A stretch of 14,157 nucleotides of DNA, taken from assembly GCA_021805955.1 (NCBI GenBank), contig JAJZDO010001091.1, positions 1 to 14,157 on the forward strand, in the 5' to 3' direction. The position numbers and the translations under genes were made by a program. Below the pieces are notes generated by a model. It was given only the letters and a program-made list of their open reading frames with translations, did not search any database and was not told the DNA's origin. Positions 1 to 7,542 of this stretch are shown here, piece by piece (positions within the stretch are counted from its first letter, which is position 1; the number at the start of each line of letters is the position of its first letter). Source of the stretch: Acidobacteriota bacterium. Its GTDB lineage: Bacteria > Acidobacteriota > Terriglobia > Terriglobales > Acidobacteriaceae.

Positions 1-571
1 CTGCGCGAAGATCGAATCCCAGCGTGAACATTTTCCTGCGGCTGCTCAGGTTCTTCACCACGACGGATTGCAACAAAGCCCGCTGTTTCGAAGGCATGAA
101 GGTGGTGGTTACGATCGAAAGGCCTTCCGCCTGTGCCTGCCGCACCATGCGATGCGGATACCAGACATAACTGGTTTCTCCACCCGAAGCCGACGACACA
201 CTGAGAAGTTCTCCATTCAGATAGAGTTCGCAGGTAGCCAGATAGCCAGGACTCCACGTCGTCTCCGGAATGCCGCAGCAGGCGTATGGAGGAAAGGAAA
301 GGGCCGAGATTCCGGTGACGGACTTCGCTGCGGTGACGGACCCCCATTCGTTCTGCGTGGCCGGCGTACTGTAAAGATCGCGGAAACGATTGCGGATGCG
401 GTCACTGGCCAAGTCCGCCAACGCCGGAACCGGAGGGAGATTGCGTGCGGTAGGAGCCGCCTGAGACGTGCCCAGCATGACCGTGGAGGCCGCAGCGCCT
501 TTCAGAAAAGAGCGCCGGTTGAACGGGCCGAGCCAATCAACACCGGAAACGTCTGTTACTTTTTTCGACAT
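1..571 (-). CDS. Tat-exported protein, putative secreted glycosidase (3' part missing)
   Basis: The frame is open from an ATG at 571 to the window edge, giving 190 residues without a stop. A GAGGAG ribosome site lies 7-8 bases before the ATG. Residues 18-24 read NRRSFLK, a clear twin-arginine motif, followed by the hydrophobic stretch GAAASTVMLG, so the protein should be exported folded through the Tat system. The mature part begins near residue 40. It contains beta-rich segments such as ATCELYLNGELL and LLQSVVVKNLSSR, resembling the N-terminal beta-sandwich of large six-hairpin glycosidases (MGH1/GH63-like or rhamnosidase-like). That family link is inference, because the catalytic part lies outside the window. 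It is last in the minus-strand run, 243 bases after the GntR regulator, with an inverted repeat in its upstream region. Coding and export are secure; the enzymatic role is not. Confidence 0.82.
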   Translation of the reverse strand, partial: MSKKVTDVSGVDWLGPFNRRSFLKGAAASTVMLGTSQAAPTARNLPPVPALADLASDRIRNRFRDLYSTPATQNEWGSVTAAKSVTGISALSFPPYACCGIPETTWSPGYLATCELYLNGELLSVSSASGGETSYVWYPHRMVRQAQAEGLSIVTTTFMPSKQRALLQSVVVKNLSSRRKMFTLGFDLRA

Positions 572-631
572 TCGCAACTCTCCTCAGTTATGTTGCTAAA
601 GCTTTTGTTAATTCAGTTCAGGGCTCACCGC

Positions 632-659
632 GACCTCCAAAGGAGTCATATCGGAGGTC
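632..659. promoter_or_regulatory. Inverted repeat upstream of the Tat-protein gene (candidate operator)
   Basis: GACCTCC at 632-638 is matched by its exact reverse complement GGAGGTC at 653-659, with a 14-base spacer. Overlapping it are two near-identical direct units, GGAGTCATAT (642-651) and GGAGGTCATAT (653-663). The site lies about 60-90 bases before the ATG at 571, where an operator or leader element would be expected. The neighbouring FadR-type regulator is a natural candidate ligand, but this is inference. Note that GGAGG-like sequence can also arise from purine-rich ribosome-site context. Confidence 0.35.
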
Positions 660-676
660 ATATTGTTTATTTCTAT

Positions 677-762
677 AACGTTTTGGGGGGCGAGCGTACG
701 TTTGCCCGCTAAACGTTAAGGAGGAAGGCGATCTACGCGAAGTACGCGATAACGACGCCTCC
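677..762. repeat. Two successive inverted repeats downstream of the GntR gene
   Basis: First, AACGTTT (677-683) pairs with AAACGTT (711-717), and inside it GGGC (688-691) pairs with GCCC (704-707). Second, GGAGG (720-724) pairs with CCTCC (758-762), and inside it CGCG (736-739) pairs with CGCG (745-748) around a 5-base loop. Both could fold in RNA made from the minus strand after the GntR stop at 815. There is no T-run after either stem, so they are not classical intrinsic terminators. They may be 3' end-protecting structures, Rho-dependent end regions or protein sites. Confidence 0.4.
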
Positions 763-814
763 GCTAGATGGCTGAAGTATCAGGAACCGGACTGTTCCGG
801 CCATGGGTATCCGG

Positions 815-1558
815 TCACTTCCGAGCTCGACGCCGTCCGATCCTCCACGAACTCTCTATCTCGATGCTGATCTTGCGCATGCTTTGAATCGTTGCCTCGA
901 GACCGTATCGTACATGCGCGCGCATTGCAGAATCTGCTGCGGCCTGATCTGTCCCGGAAATTGCGGCGATCAAGTCGCGATGGAAGTGTGCCGGAATCGG
1001 GGGTTGATCCCCGACGATGTCAAAGAACCAGTTGAAAATCAGCACGGCATTGGTCTCAATCATCTGGCACAAAGCAATCGCTCCGGAGCACTCAGAAATG
1101 CGGGTATGCAGTCGTAGGTGATGACTGTTGACCTGAAATACCAGAGAAGCATCTTCCGGATTCAAGTCGCGCTGTAAGTAAAGATCATCCAACTCCTCTG
1201 CCAGATCTCGCAATTCTCGCCGTTCTGCCATACTCGCACGTTCTGCAAACAGCCGTGCCGACTGGCTTTCCAGCGCTTCCCGAATCACAAATCGATCGCG
1301 GATATCGGTCTCCGTCGGTATCCGTATGCGTGTTCCCACCTGTGGCTTACTTTCAATCAGCCCTTCTTGCAGCAACCGCTGAAAAGCTTCTGACACCGGC
1401 ACGATGCTCATGCCCAATTCGTCTGCCAATTGTCGTCTCGAAAGAGGCGCTCCGATACGGAACCTCCCTTGAAGGATCTGCTCCCGAATTGTTCGATAGG
1501 CATGTTCGGGCAAAGGTGGCACAGGCGGTTTTGATCTGCCTTTTACGGGTCGCGCCAT
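815..1558 (-). CDS. FadR-subfamily GntR transcriptional regulator (FCD domain)
   Basis: This is a DNA-binding regulator of the GntR superfamily, 247 residues. I chose the ATG at 1558 (MARPVKGR...) because GGAG sits 9 bases before it. An in-frame start at 1597 exists but lacks that spacing. Residues about 15-80 form the winged helix-turn-helix: LSRRQLADELGMSIVPVSEAFQRL matches the usual L-S-x-x-x-L-A-x-x-L-G-x-S-x-x-P-V-x-E-A-x-x-x-L pattern, followed by a GLI(E)-type wing. Residues about 88-225 form an all-helical FCD effector domain, with an NSHHLRLHTRI helix and HFHRDLIAAI that can supply the metal/carboxylate-binding histidines of that family. Such regulators usually sense organic or sugar acids and repress adjacent catabolic operons. 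It follows the SDR gene by 108 bases on the same strand and is likely the local regulator. The ligand is unknown. Confidence 0.93.
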   Translation of the reverse strand: MARPVKGRSKPPVPPLPEHAYRTIREQILQGRFRIGAPLSRRQLADELGMSIVPVSEAFQRLLQEGLIESKPQVGTRIRIPTETDIRDRFVIREALESQSARLFAERASMAERRELRDLAEELDDLYLQRDLNPEDASLVFQVNSHHLRLHTRISECSGAIALCQMIETNAVLIFNWFFDIVGDQPPIPAHFHRDLIAAISGTDQAAADSAMRAHVRYGLEATIQSMRKISIEIESSWRIGRRRARK

Positions 1559-1666
1559 GAAGATCATCTCCGGGTCAATGTAAAAACAGTGCAACATTCG
1601 AAGTGTGCGTTGCGGGTGCCGCTATTTTTTCTAAGTCAATATTCCAGGAATCACGAACGAGGCAAT

Positions 1667-2449
1667 CTAGCCGCGTCCGACAAAAGGCATCTTTGTTGCC
1701 ATTACTGTCATGAACTGAACGTTTGCATCCAACGGCAGGCTGGCCATGTAGAGAACGGCTTTGGCGACGTGCTGCACGTCGAAGGTCGGCTCCACAACCA
1801 TGTCTCCATTCGCTTGTAGAGCCCCGGCCGCCCATTGCTGGCTCATTTCCGTAGTGGCATTTCCGATGTCAATCTGGCTGCAGGCGATGTCGTACTGGCG
1901 ACCGTCGAGCGAGATGCATTTTGTTAGCCCGGTGATGGCATGTTTTGTGGCCGTGTAGGGAGCGGAATGGGGTCTCGGTGCATGTGCCGAAATAGAACCG
2001 TTGTTGATAATTCTTCCCCCGCCCGGATGCTGCGACTTCATCAGCCGGATCGCCTCCTGTGCGCACAAGAAGGTTCCTGTAAGATTCACACTTACCACCT
2101 GGGACCATTGGTCGTAGGTGAGATTTTCCATCGGAATTCCTGGAGCGCCTACACCGGCGTTGTTAAAGAGAACATCCAATCGACCGAACATGCTGCGGGT
2201 AAAAGCAAACAGAGCCCGCACCGAATCGGTTAGAGTCACATCGGTTGGAACGGGGTGCAGCTCGGGCCCCGCAATGTTGGCCATAGACGCCGTCTGTTCC
2301 AATGATGCAAGGTGACGGCCGGCTAACACTATGGCGTATCCTGCAGACTGCATGGCCAACGCCACCGCGCGCCCAATCCCACTTCCTGCTCCGGTAATGA
2401 TCGCGACTTTTCGGTAATCGGAATGTTTCTCTGAAGGGGCGATGTTCAT
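1667..2449 (-). CDS. SDR-family NAD(P)-dependent oxidoreductase
   Basis: This is a classical short-chain dehydrogenase/reductase of 260 residues, the standard length. The Rossmann dinucleotide motif TGAGSGIG is at residues 19-26, an acidic residue in PTDVT at 70 can contact adenine, and NNAG is at 96-99. The catalytic Asn region VNLTG is near 121-125, Ser is in GSISA (about 152) and the Y-x-x-x-K pair is Y165/K169 (PYTATKHA). AGR at 43-45 hints at NADP preference, but this is weak. The ATG at 2449 has only a modest purine-rich site (GAAGAAA). Downstream of a Gfo/Idh/MocA gene and upstream of a GntR gene, it probably oxidises or reduces a hydroxyl of a sugar, sugar acid or beta-hydroxy acid produced by the operon. 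Substrate not predictable from sequence. Confidence 0.93.
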   Translation of the reverse strand: MNIAPSEKHSDYRKVAIITGAGSGIGRAVALAMQSAGYAIVLAGRHLASLEQTASMANIAGPELHPVPTDVTLTDSVRALFAFTRSMFGRLDVLFNNAGVGAPGIPMENLTYDQWSQVVSVNLTGTFLCAQEAIRLMKSQHPGGGRIINNGSISAHAPRPHSAPYTATKHAITGLTKCISLDGRQYDIACSQIDIGNATTEMSQQWAAGALQANGDMVVEPTFDVQHVAKAVLYMASLPLDANVQFMTVMATKMPFVGRG

Positions 2450-2653
2450 CGGATTTCTTCGGTTCAGTTTAGTCTATGCACGCGAACTGGTCGAACAATC
2501 AACGCTTGCATATCGCTTGAATATATGTGTCTTTCGACGAAAATCATAAAAAACGTCGTTCGCGAGCGAATACTGCGATAACAGAGTTTATCCGGACTGT
2601 GCTCCTGCCCATCGCGGATTCAAAGCGACGTTCCGCTCTGGGCGTTATGGCTC
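2450..2653 (-). promoter_or_regulatory. Gap between Gfo and SDR genes with two inverted repeats; possible internal promoter or attenuator
   Basis: This 204-base gap breaks an otherwise tight gene run. Two perfect inverted repeats with TTCG/CGAA cores lie in it: TTTCG-A-CGAAA (2532-2542) and TTCGC-GA-GCGAA (2559-2570). Read on the minus strand, the second is followed six bases later by a run of six T (about 2547-2552), which gives it some terminator character. The T-run is followed by TATATT, a fair -10 match without a good -35. The region could end part of the transcript, start a new one for the SDR-GntR pair, or hold operators for the regulator. Confidence 0.4.
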
Positions 2654-3679
2654 TTAGCCATCCGTCTGATGGGCAGCACAAATGTTTATCGAGGCAACAT
2701 CCACAGATCGGCGCGAAGAAACGCTCTCATAGGCGGCCTCGACCACAGAGAATGTCTTTTCCAGGTATTCGCGGGCTTCGGACTCAAAAGGGCGGCCAGT
2801 TTCCAGGCAGTCGACGAAGTGAGCCTGGGCGGCATAGACGCTGTCTCCACGGTATCCATTCGTAAAATTATCGGTCCAGATTTTCTCCTTGCCGAACCAG
2901 ATTTCGCCTCGGCCAGTGATGCGGATCGATCCCAATTCACCGTCGAAAGTAGTCTCGTCAAGGCTAGGGCCACTCTCCTCTTGATCTGCAAAGCTGTGAC
3001 CGTCAATCCATCCAATTAAACCGTTGCCGTGCCGGATCGTCAGGAGGGCATGGTCTTCTCCAGCAATGCGATGATTTCGTCTTACGGTCTCGGCATAGAC
3101 CGAAAGAATATCCCCGAAAATGAAACGAGCTGTGTCGATGTGATGTACCAGGGTCTCATCGATCATGAAACGACGGAGATAGCGGAAATATGACTGCTTG
3201 GGATACGGTTCATCGCCCAGACCGTCCTTCCATCTGCATCGGAATCCAAAACTCACCGGAGTTCCGATATCGCCCCGGGCGATGATCGTTCGCGCGGCTC
3301 GATACCACGGTTGCCATCTCCAATTGTCGTGAATCATGAAACGGACTCGATGGCTCTCCGCAATCTCCACCATGCGGCGGGCCGTTACGAAGTCTGGAGC
3401 CATGGGTTTTTGGCAGATGATCGCGAGCCCCTTGGCTGCCGCAAGAGAGATCAGATCCAGGTGCTCCGTGGAGCGCGTGACGATATCGACAAAATCAAGG
3501 TGTTCGGCATTCAGCATTTCTTCTGCCGAGGCATAGGCCCGTTGCGCTGCGGCACTGGCCCTTTCGATAGAAGGGTCACATGCCGCCACGATCTGGACGT
3601 TCGGCATGCGGCGCCAGGCTTCCAGATGATGTTGGGAGAAGAACCCACATCCAATCAATCCACCCTTTAATATCTTCAC
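2654..3679 (-). CDS. Gfo/Idh/MocA family oxidoreductase (GTG start)
   Basis: This is a nicotinamide-dependent sugar or cyclitol dehydrogenase type, 341 residues. I chose GTG at 3679 because AGGAG lies 4 bases before it and the protein then begins MKILKGGLIGCGFFS, exactly where the family's Rossmann fold starts; the frame extends upstream to 3727 but without family sequence. The nucleotide motif GLIGCG is at residues 7-12. The usual EKP motif reads QKP (K91 kept as the expected catalytic lysine). DETLVHHIDTARF (174-186) carries the conserved H-x-x-D (H179/D182). The start overlaps the stop of the upstream gene by four bases (GTGA), implying translational coupling. Family members act on sugars, inositols or their glycosides, usually with a keto intermediate. 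The partner SDR downstream and hydrolase upstream suggest a short catabolic series. Substrate unknown. Confidence 0.94.
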   Translation of the reverse strand: MKILKGGLIGCGFFSQHHLEAWRRMPNVQIVAACDPSIERASAAAQRAYASAEEMLNAEHLDFVDIVTRSTEHLDLISLAAAKGLAIICQKPMAPDFVTARRMVEIAESHRVRFMIHDNWRWQPWYRAARTIIARGDIGTPVSFGFRCRWKDGLGDEPYPKQSYFRYLRRFMIDETLVHHIDTARFIFGDILSVYAETVRRNHRIAGEDHALLTIRHGNGLIGWIDGHSFADQEESGPSLDETTFDGELGSIRITGRGEIWFGKEKIWTDNFTNGYRGDSVYAAQAHFVDCLETGRPFESEAREYLEKTFSVVEAAYESVSSRRSVDVASINICAAHQTDG

Positions 3680-4530
3680 GATTCTCCTGTCCTTTTTTCG
3701 AATAGCAGGCGATTTGGGTTGGTGCACATCATCTGTCGAATTTGCTCCTGAGAAAAACCGGAACTGCGCAGTTGTGCTGCATACAGCCCTAGTCCTTCGG
3801 CTGGCGGGGGTGTTTGCAACTGGCCCAGGTCGGTGGAAAGCACGGTTGTATCAACCCCGGTTTCGACAATCGCCTGTTCGATCACATGGAAGGGCACGCA
3901 TCCGCACAGATGTGTCGTAGAAACGAAGCACCGCTCGAACCAGACATGGCCGAGCTGCGCGAGTTTTTTCTGCTCCTCAATGGAATAGAAAGTGGGCGCC
4001 CATTCCGGGTGTGTAACGAGGATCTTGTGAACGCCGTACCTGCGCGCACGATGAATTAGAACGAAAGCCTCCGGTGGACTCAAGTGACCGGTACTGAGGA
4101 TGCAGTCGCTCTGGGCCATCACTTGCAGGATGGCAGTCGCTTCTGGGACAAGATCACCGCTCGCGTCGAGGATCCAAATGCCGCCGGCCTGGTCATGATG
4201 TTTCCGGTGATTCAGCGCTGACCTCGTGGGCATCCAGATTTCCTTCGCTCCCATCGCGATCGCAAGTTGCACAGCCTCAACGTTTAGCCCTCCAACCGTA
4301 TTGTTGAGAACTAGACCGCCGAAAACCTGAATATCAGACACGACCTTTGCAACCAACCAGGCGCGTTCGACTGTGGAGTTCTGGTGAGACTTGATGAGAA
4401 TAGCGCCCATTCCCGCACGCTGGGCTTCCCGTGCGAGATCTAGATCGTCAAAGCGCCGGGCATCCACGTCAGGCGCACTGTGGACGTGAAGATCGATGGC
4501 GCCTTCCAAATAGTCGGGCAAAATGCTCAT
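3676..4530 (-). CDS. DUF6282-type metal-dependent hydrolase (amidohydrolase-like)
   Basis: This is a 284-residue cytoplasmic protein with the metal-ligand pattern of TIM-barrel amidohydrolases. It has DLHVHSAPD with the H-x-H pair (H15/H17), IKSHQNS (K47/H49), STGHLSP (H149), VTHPEW (H174) and LSTDLGQ (D234), each at the end of a probable beta strand. This order matches what I recall for the DUF6282 family, which has no settled biochemical function; related folds hydrolyse amides, lactones or phosphoesters. The ATG at 4530 is preceded by GGAGG at a spacing of 10. It sits 24 bases after the PLP-enzyme gene and overlaps the Gfo gene by 4 bases, so it belongs to the same pathway. No signal peptide is visible. 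A lactonase or amidase step before or after the oxidoreductase is one possible role, but this is a guess. Confidence 0.85.
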   Translation of the reverse strand: MSILPDYLEGAIDLHVHSAPDVDARRFDDLDLAREAQRAGMGAILIKSHQNSTVERAWLVAKVVSDIQVFGGLVLNNTVGGLNVEAVQLAIAMGAKEIWMPTRSALNHRKHHDQAGGIWILDASGDLVPEATAILQVMAQSDCILSTGHLSPPEAFVLIHRARRYGVHKILVTHPEWAPTFYSIEEQKKLAQLGHVWFERCFVSTTHLCGCVPFHVIEQAIVETGVDTTVLSTDLGQLQTPPPAEGLGLYAAQLRSSGFSQEQIRQMMCTNPNRLLFEKRTGES

Positions 4531-4554
4531 TTAGCTGCAGCCTCCACGCAACTT

Positions 4555-5604
4555 TCAGCTCTCCAGCAAGAACTTTTCTTCCACGCGGCCATCGCGTACT
4601 CCAAGCATCTCGCGATGGAGATTGATCGTTGCATCGCTATAGTGTGCCCAGATCTCTATCTGATCCCCAACGCGCACTGCTAGATTTTCGTCCAGGATAT
4701 CGACGATGGCGTGCTCAGCATTCAGTTTGCGAAGTCGCGCGCCATCCAGGTCTTTCAATGTGGGTAGCCCTCGCTCTCCACTGATTGCTTTCAGTCCTAC
4801 ATCGAGAATCAGCCGTTCGCCGGGGGTGATGCTGATGACTGTTCCCAGGACGCTGAGCGCGGGTTGAAAATCTGCACATACCGTGCGGTAATCGGTATCC
4901 ATGACAAGGTAGGAGCCTGCCTGAATTTCTGTCACCCCGGGAAACCTGCCGGAGATGGAATAAGTCCCGGTTCCACCGGCAGTCACAATTTCAACGGATA
5001 GGCCGTGAGACTGGATCAGCTTTGCAGTACTGACCAGCTTTGTCATCGCCTGGCGTGTAGCACTCACCTTGTCCGGTCCTGGCGGCAAGCGGCCGCAATG
5101 GCCCTCATAACCCATCACGCCGCGGAATCGAAGGCCTTTGGCGGCGGCAAGTTCTGCCAGTGCGAGAGCCGATTTCCCCGGTGCTATTCCGCCGCGGCCC
5201 ATGCCTGTATCAATGTCAACAACGACGCTTATGGCCTTGTTGATCCCTGTGGAGGCTGCAGCCAGCGCCGAGACGGTTGATTCGTTGTCGACTGCAACGA
5301 TCAGATCGGCTTCTCGCGAGAGTTGAGCAAACTGTTCGATTGCGACCGAACCAGCGATTTCATTGGCTAGCAAAATGCTCGAGATCCCGCTCTTCACCAG
5401 TGCTGCCGCTTCACCAAGCGTCGCGCAGCTTATTCCGATCGCGCCAAACTCCATTTGCTTTTTTGCAAGGGCCACGCATTTGTGGTTCTTGTAATGCGGG
5501 CGCAATCGCGTGGGACCTTCGTCGAAAAATCGCGCCATCTTCTTCAAATTGGATTCCATTCCAGCCAGGTCCAGCAGAAGCGCAGGTGTTTTTATCGGTG
5601 ACAT
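4555..5604 (-). CDS. DSD1-family PLP enzyme (D-threonine aldolase / D-serine dehydratase-like)
   Basis: This is a 349-residue fold-type III PLP enzyme with an alanine-racemase-like N-terminal barrel and a D-serine-dehydratase-like C-terminal domain. The start ATG at 5604 (MSPIKTPALLLDL) fits where the family begins; no strong ribosome site precedes it, and the upstream gene stops only 13 bases earlier, so it may be translated by coupling. RPHYKNHK (35-42) is the PLP-lysine motif (K39), and EIVTAGGTGTY is the phosphate-binding glycine region. AEHAIVDI and GDQIEIWAHYSDATINLH form the C-terminal domain. The usual P-x-H-x-C (or H-x-D) metal site aligns here with A-H-Y-S-D, so the canonical His position is Tyr and the Cys position is Asp. 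Relatives cleave beta-hydroxy-D-amino acids or dehydrate D-serine; given this change, the actual reaction is uncertain. Confidence 0.9.
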   Translation of the reverse strand: MSPIKTPALLLDLAGMESNLKKMARFFDEGPTRLRPHYKNHKCVALAKKQMEFGAIGISCATLGEAAALVKSGISSILLANEIAGSVAIEQFAQLSREADLIVAVDNESTVSALAAASTGINKAISVVVDIDTGMGRGGIAPGKSALALAELAAAKGLRFRGVMGYEGHCGRLPPGPDKVSATRQAMTKLVSTAKLIQSHGLSVEIVTAGGTGTYSISGRFPGVTEIQAGSYLVMDTDYRTVCADFQPALSVLGTVISITPGERLILDVGLKAISGERGLPTLKDLDGARLRKLNAEHAIVDILDENLAVRVGDQIEIWAHYSDATINLHREMLGVRDGRVEEKFLLES

Positions 5605-5617
5605 CAACAAGGGGAGC

Positions 5618-7135
5618 CTACTTTCCGTCAGTACTTTTTGCATGCGCGCTGGCGTGGCCAGCGGAATCCACCAGGTACAGCACCGCATCTCCGTGAAACG
5701 GAGGAGTAAATGTTTGGGCAGACGATCCGGATGCAATGATTCGACCGGCAATAGTAGCTCCCGTCGCTGGACTAAACCACTCGACTTTCAATCTTCTCGA
5801 ACTCGGCATGGCGGAAAGGTCCATCGTGAACGGACCGCCCGAGGGAGCGTATGTCAGGTATTCCGCGCCTTTCGATGGAATCTGGGCAAGACAATATCCC
5901 GTGGAACTGAGTGCGGGATGAGGAGTCACACTGCCAAGATTGAGCCTCCGCGAATACCTCAGAATGTAGCCAAGATTGTTCCTGAAATTTTCCCAGCGCG
6001 GATCCGGATGAGTACAGATGGCGTGCATTGGCGAGTCGCACACGTTGCGGCGCTGGCGCGGATAGTACACCAGGTAAGGGTCCATAAACAGCACTTGATT
6101 GCCAGTCATGAAATTTTCCCATGCATAGTTGCGGTTTTGTTGCGCCGTCTCATTCCACATCCCGTAGTAGGAGTGGTCGCTGTCATTGATGTTCACTTTG
6201 CAGGCGGGATGGCCTTTGCCACACGTCCGGAAAGGAGAAACTCTAATAGCGGGCGCTACCCAGTCCGCATTGGAGTTGTAAATCGTTGCGTCGGGGGAAC
6301 CTGTCAGTGCGGCGTAACCGATGGGATGTTGATAGCGTTTCTTCAATTCATATTTTTCGATGTGCGAAATCTGATGGTGATTCCACCAGACAGAATTTGC
6401 GGGTGCCTCCTCAGAAATCATCCAGAGTACATTCGGCAGATCGTTCAACGTGTCGATTGTCTTCTCGACATATGCATCCTGCAACTGGGTAATCGCGTTG
6501 GGGGCCGTCATCGTAATGGACGCAACTCCGCGCTTTCCACCAACGTAACCATCATCGACGCCATTGATATTGTTGGCTCCGGTGAAGGGATAGCCATCGC
6601 TGGAGCAGCGAAAGACATTGAGCCATTCTCCGATGAATAGATCGACGCCGACGTAAATGCCGGCCTTGTTCAGTGCCTGCGCCCTCGTTCGCAAGCGATC
6701 GAAATAGCTTTGATTGAGCTTTGTAAGATCGAATTTCAGACCACCGTCCGTTGCTCTTCCTGGACCGGTCCTCAGCCATGGCTGCGGGCTGACAGTCATG
6801 TCCGGTGGAGAACCTACTGTAGTTGGAAGAGAGCAAAAATGCGGCAATTCCACCCGCCATAACAAAGTGAAATTGTGTCCGTGTGCGGCCAGGAAATGGA
6901 CATAAGAGGTGAAATCCAAAGCTTGCGGCGAGCCATTGCTACCCCAATCTTGAAGCGTATTCCAGGTCTGCGAGCCACTTAGGATGAGTACAGAGCCGTG
7001 AGCGTCCTGGAAGTAGTTGGGATTGGCAGATGCGGTAAGCGGCCCAGAAATCCGGTCAAGGGTTTGAGGCAGCGAAGTGCGCATGAGTAAAAGAAGCACG
7101 AAAAGGAGTAGCGCAAGCTGTTGCCGACGATGCAA
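5618..7135 (-). CDS. Secreted glycoside hydrolase, DUF4038 / GH140-like (TTG start)
   Basis: This is a 505-residue exported protein. Residues 1-24 (MHRRQQ, then a Leu-rich core to SLPQ) are a Sec signal peptide. The body reads as a DUF4038-type TIM barrel: GSVLILSGSQTWNTLQDW near the start, FLAAHGHNFTLLWRVE, LFIGEWLNVFRC and NNINGVDDGY. LPNVLWMISEEAP carries Glu 242/243, the likely acid/base, and NDSDHSYYG is on a later strand. The last ~75 residues (FTMDLSAMPSSRRLKVEWFSPATG...) match the short C-terminal beta domain annotated as a collagen-binding-like domain in these enzymes. Known relatives act on plant cell-wall glycans, for example apiosidases of rhamnogalacturonan II. It begins the minus-strand operon and is divergent from the TonB receptor, fitting a joint uptake and digestion role. 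Exact linkage specificity is not predictable. Confidence 0.87.
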   Translation of the reverse strand: MHRRQQLALLLFVLLLLMRTSLPQTLDRISGPLTASANPNYFQDAHGSVLILSGSQTWNTLQDWGSNGSPQALDFTSYVHFLAAHGHNFTLLWRVELPHFCSLPTTVGSPPDMTVSPQPWLRTGPGRATDGGLKFDLTKLNQSYFDRLRTRAQALNKAGIYVGVDLFIGEWLNVFRCSSDGYPFTGANNINGVDDGYVGGKRGVASITMTAPNAITQLQDAYVEKTIDTLNDLPNVLWMISEEAPANSVWWNHHQISHIEKYELKKRYQHPIGYAALTGSPDATIYNSNADWVAPAIRVSPFRTCGKGHPACKVNINDSDHSYYGMWNETAQQNRNYAWENFMTGNQVLFMDPYLVYYPRQRRNVCDSPMHAICTHPDPRWENFRNNLGYILRYSRRLNLGSVTPHPALSSTGYCLAQIPSKGAEYLTYAPSGGPFTMDLSAMPSSRRLKVEWFSPATGATIAGRIIASGSSAQTFTPPFHGDAVLYLVDSAGHASAHAKSTDGK

Positions 7136-7143
7136 GATGCGTG

Positions 7144-7150
7144 TCCTCCC
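7144..7150 (-). promoter_or_regulatory. Ribosome binding site that fixes a TTG start for the glycoside hydrolase
   Basis: Read on the minus strand, GGGAGGA lies 8 bases before a TTG codon at 7135. The TTG gives a positively charged n-region (MHRRQQ) directly ahead of the hydrophobic core, as expected for a signal peptide. The next in-frame ATG falls inside the hydrophobic core and would destroy the signal peptide, so the rare TTG start is preferred. Confidence 0.75.
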
Positions 7151-7353
7151 GGTGCGGCATGTTATTTACGAGACGGCTGCGAAAGCCATGCTGATTTTTC
7201 CTGTAAAGTGCCAGTCGCACTGATATTACAGAACTTTTCTCAGCTTCTCTTACCTTTCTGCGAGTTGTCAATCGATATCGTATGTTGAGGATGCCTCCAG
7301 TACTTCATGGAGAGGATCCTATGCCGCGTGGGCGCTACCTTCGAAAATATTTC

Positions 7354-7395
7354 TTGACAGGGAAGATTCTCCAGGCTTATTACTGATATGTCAGT
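7354..7395 (+). promoter_or_regulatory. Candidate promoter with overlapping palindrome
   Basis: TTGACA (7354-7359) is followed after 18 bases by TATTAC (7378-7383, four of six matches to TATAAT). The palindrome ACTGA-TATG-TCAGT (7382-7395) begins at the end of the -10 and would cover the start point, a usual place for a repressor. If used, it would give the receptor mRNA a leader of about 600 bases. This is only a consensus match. Confidence 0.3.
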
Positions 7396-7542
7396 TATCG
7401 CATGCCGCGCAATCCTCAGGACGCGCGTTCCGATAGTGCAAAGCTGTGGATGGATCACCCGGCGCGACGGTCAGGGTGTGGGCATATCGGGAGGTGCGGT
7501 GAGATCTGCGAATTCTGAGAACTGAACGCAAGCATTATGCCG

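Noticed and set aside
68..712. 214-residue plus-strand open frame over the start of the Tat-exported gene
   Set aside because: It is antisense to a frame with a Tat signal, a ribosome site and sensible beta-rich protein; the translated product is Arg-rich and has no family character.
5510..6640. 376-residue plus-strand open frame antisense to the glycoside hydrolase and PLP enzyme
   Set aside because: The minus strand encodes recognisable domains over the whole length; the plus product shows no domain and no ribosome site.
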